From CAVQGF01 sp045807945 (GTDB taxonomy: Bacteria; Acidobacteriota; Terriglobia; Terriglobales; Acidobacteriaceae), in assembly GCA_045807945.1 (NCBI GenBank), contig JBJMGI010000036.1, forward strand, positions 1-59,288: a stretch of 59,288 bases of DNA, read 5' to 3'. How positions within the stretch are numbered: position 1 is the first letter of the stretch; every line of letters begins with the position of its first letter. Below are positions 58,050 through 59,288 of this stretch, in pieces. The position numbers and the translations under genes were made by a program. The notes below the pieces were generated by a model that was not told the DNA's origin, searched no databases, and saw only the letters and a program-made list of their open reading frames with translations.

Positions 58050-59288
<1,239 letters not shown>

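Overview
The window is a gene-dense chromosomal stretch of a GC-rich Gram-negative bacterium. Gene content points to an Acidobacteriota (Terriglobia/Koribacter-like) genome: TamA/TamB outer-membrane assembly, many secreted peptidases, an M2 peptidyl-dipeptidase, a KdpD-like kinase beside a BBP2-type porin, a xoxF-type PQQ dehydrogenase joined to a caa3 oxidase, and IPT/BIG-type lipoproteins. This placement is inference, not a database result. I see no phage, insertion sequence, CRISPR array, rRNA or tRNA gene.

Layout. 0-5.5 kb: a leftward run (DUF2157, GDYXXLXY, isoprenylcysteine-methyltransferase-like, secreted unknown), a YdeI-like protein, an IPT/TIG lipoprotein and a periplasmic metallo-beta-lactamase-fold hydrolase. 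The hydrolase has its own promoter, a foldable leader and an intrinsic terminator just before its ribosome-binding site. 5.5-16.7 kb: an ACE-like M2 peptidase, a KdpD/KdpE-like two-component system, a 41-codon membrane ORF overlapping a porin, then a divergent CocE-like hydrolase and DPP IV. 16.7-24.6 kb: TamB and TamA, then a formate/nitrite-type channel. 24.6-33.8 kb: a HbpS/GlcG-like protein, then an overlapping rightward operon xoxF-xoxJ-xoxG-coxB-coxA-coxC-membrane protein-ctaG-cytochrome c. Together these could carry electrons from alcohol oxidation to oxygen. XoxF carries the extra Asp typical of lanthanide enzymes.

33.9-43.7 kb: two glycosyltransferases, a zinc-phospholipase-C-like protein, a rhodanese whose frame is interrupted by one in-frame TGA followed by a bacterial SECIS-like hairpin (a likely selenoprotein), a cluster of hairpins, trxA, lexA, small proteins, and an APC permease/kynureninase-like/AI-2E operon. 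43.7-56.5 kb: a TPR-GAF-degenerate-GGDEF protein, small envelope proteins, a glycoside hydrolase, thiolase/3-hydroxyacyl-CoA dehydrogenase/enoyl-CoA hydratase genes, ribH-nusB and a large BIG-type lipoprotein. 56.5-59.3 kb: promoter and long leader of the str operon, rpsL, rpsG and the 5' part of fusA, which runs off the window.

The most interesting items are the candidate selenocysteine rhodanese, the attenuator-like leader of the metallo-hydrolase, the lanthanide-type xoxFJG-caa3 respiratory operon, and several families of short-period intergenic repeats, two of which supply the last codons and stop of small membrane-protein genes.
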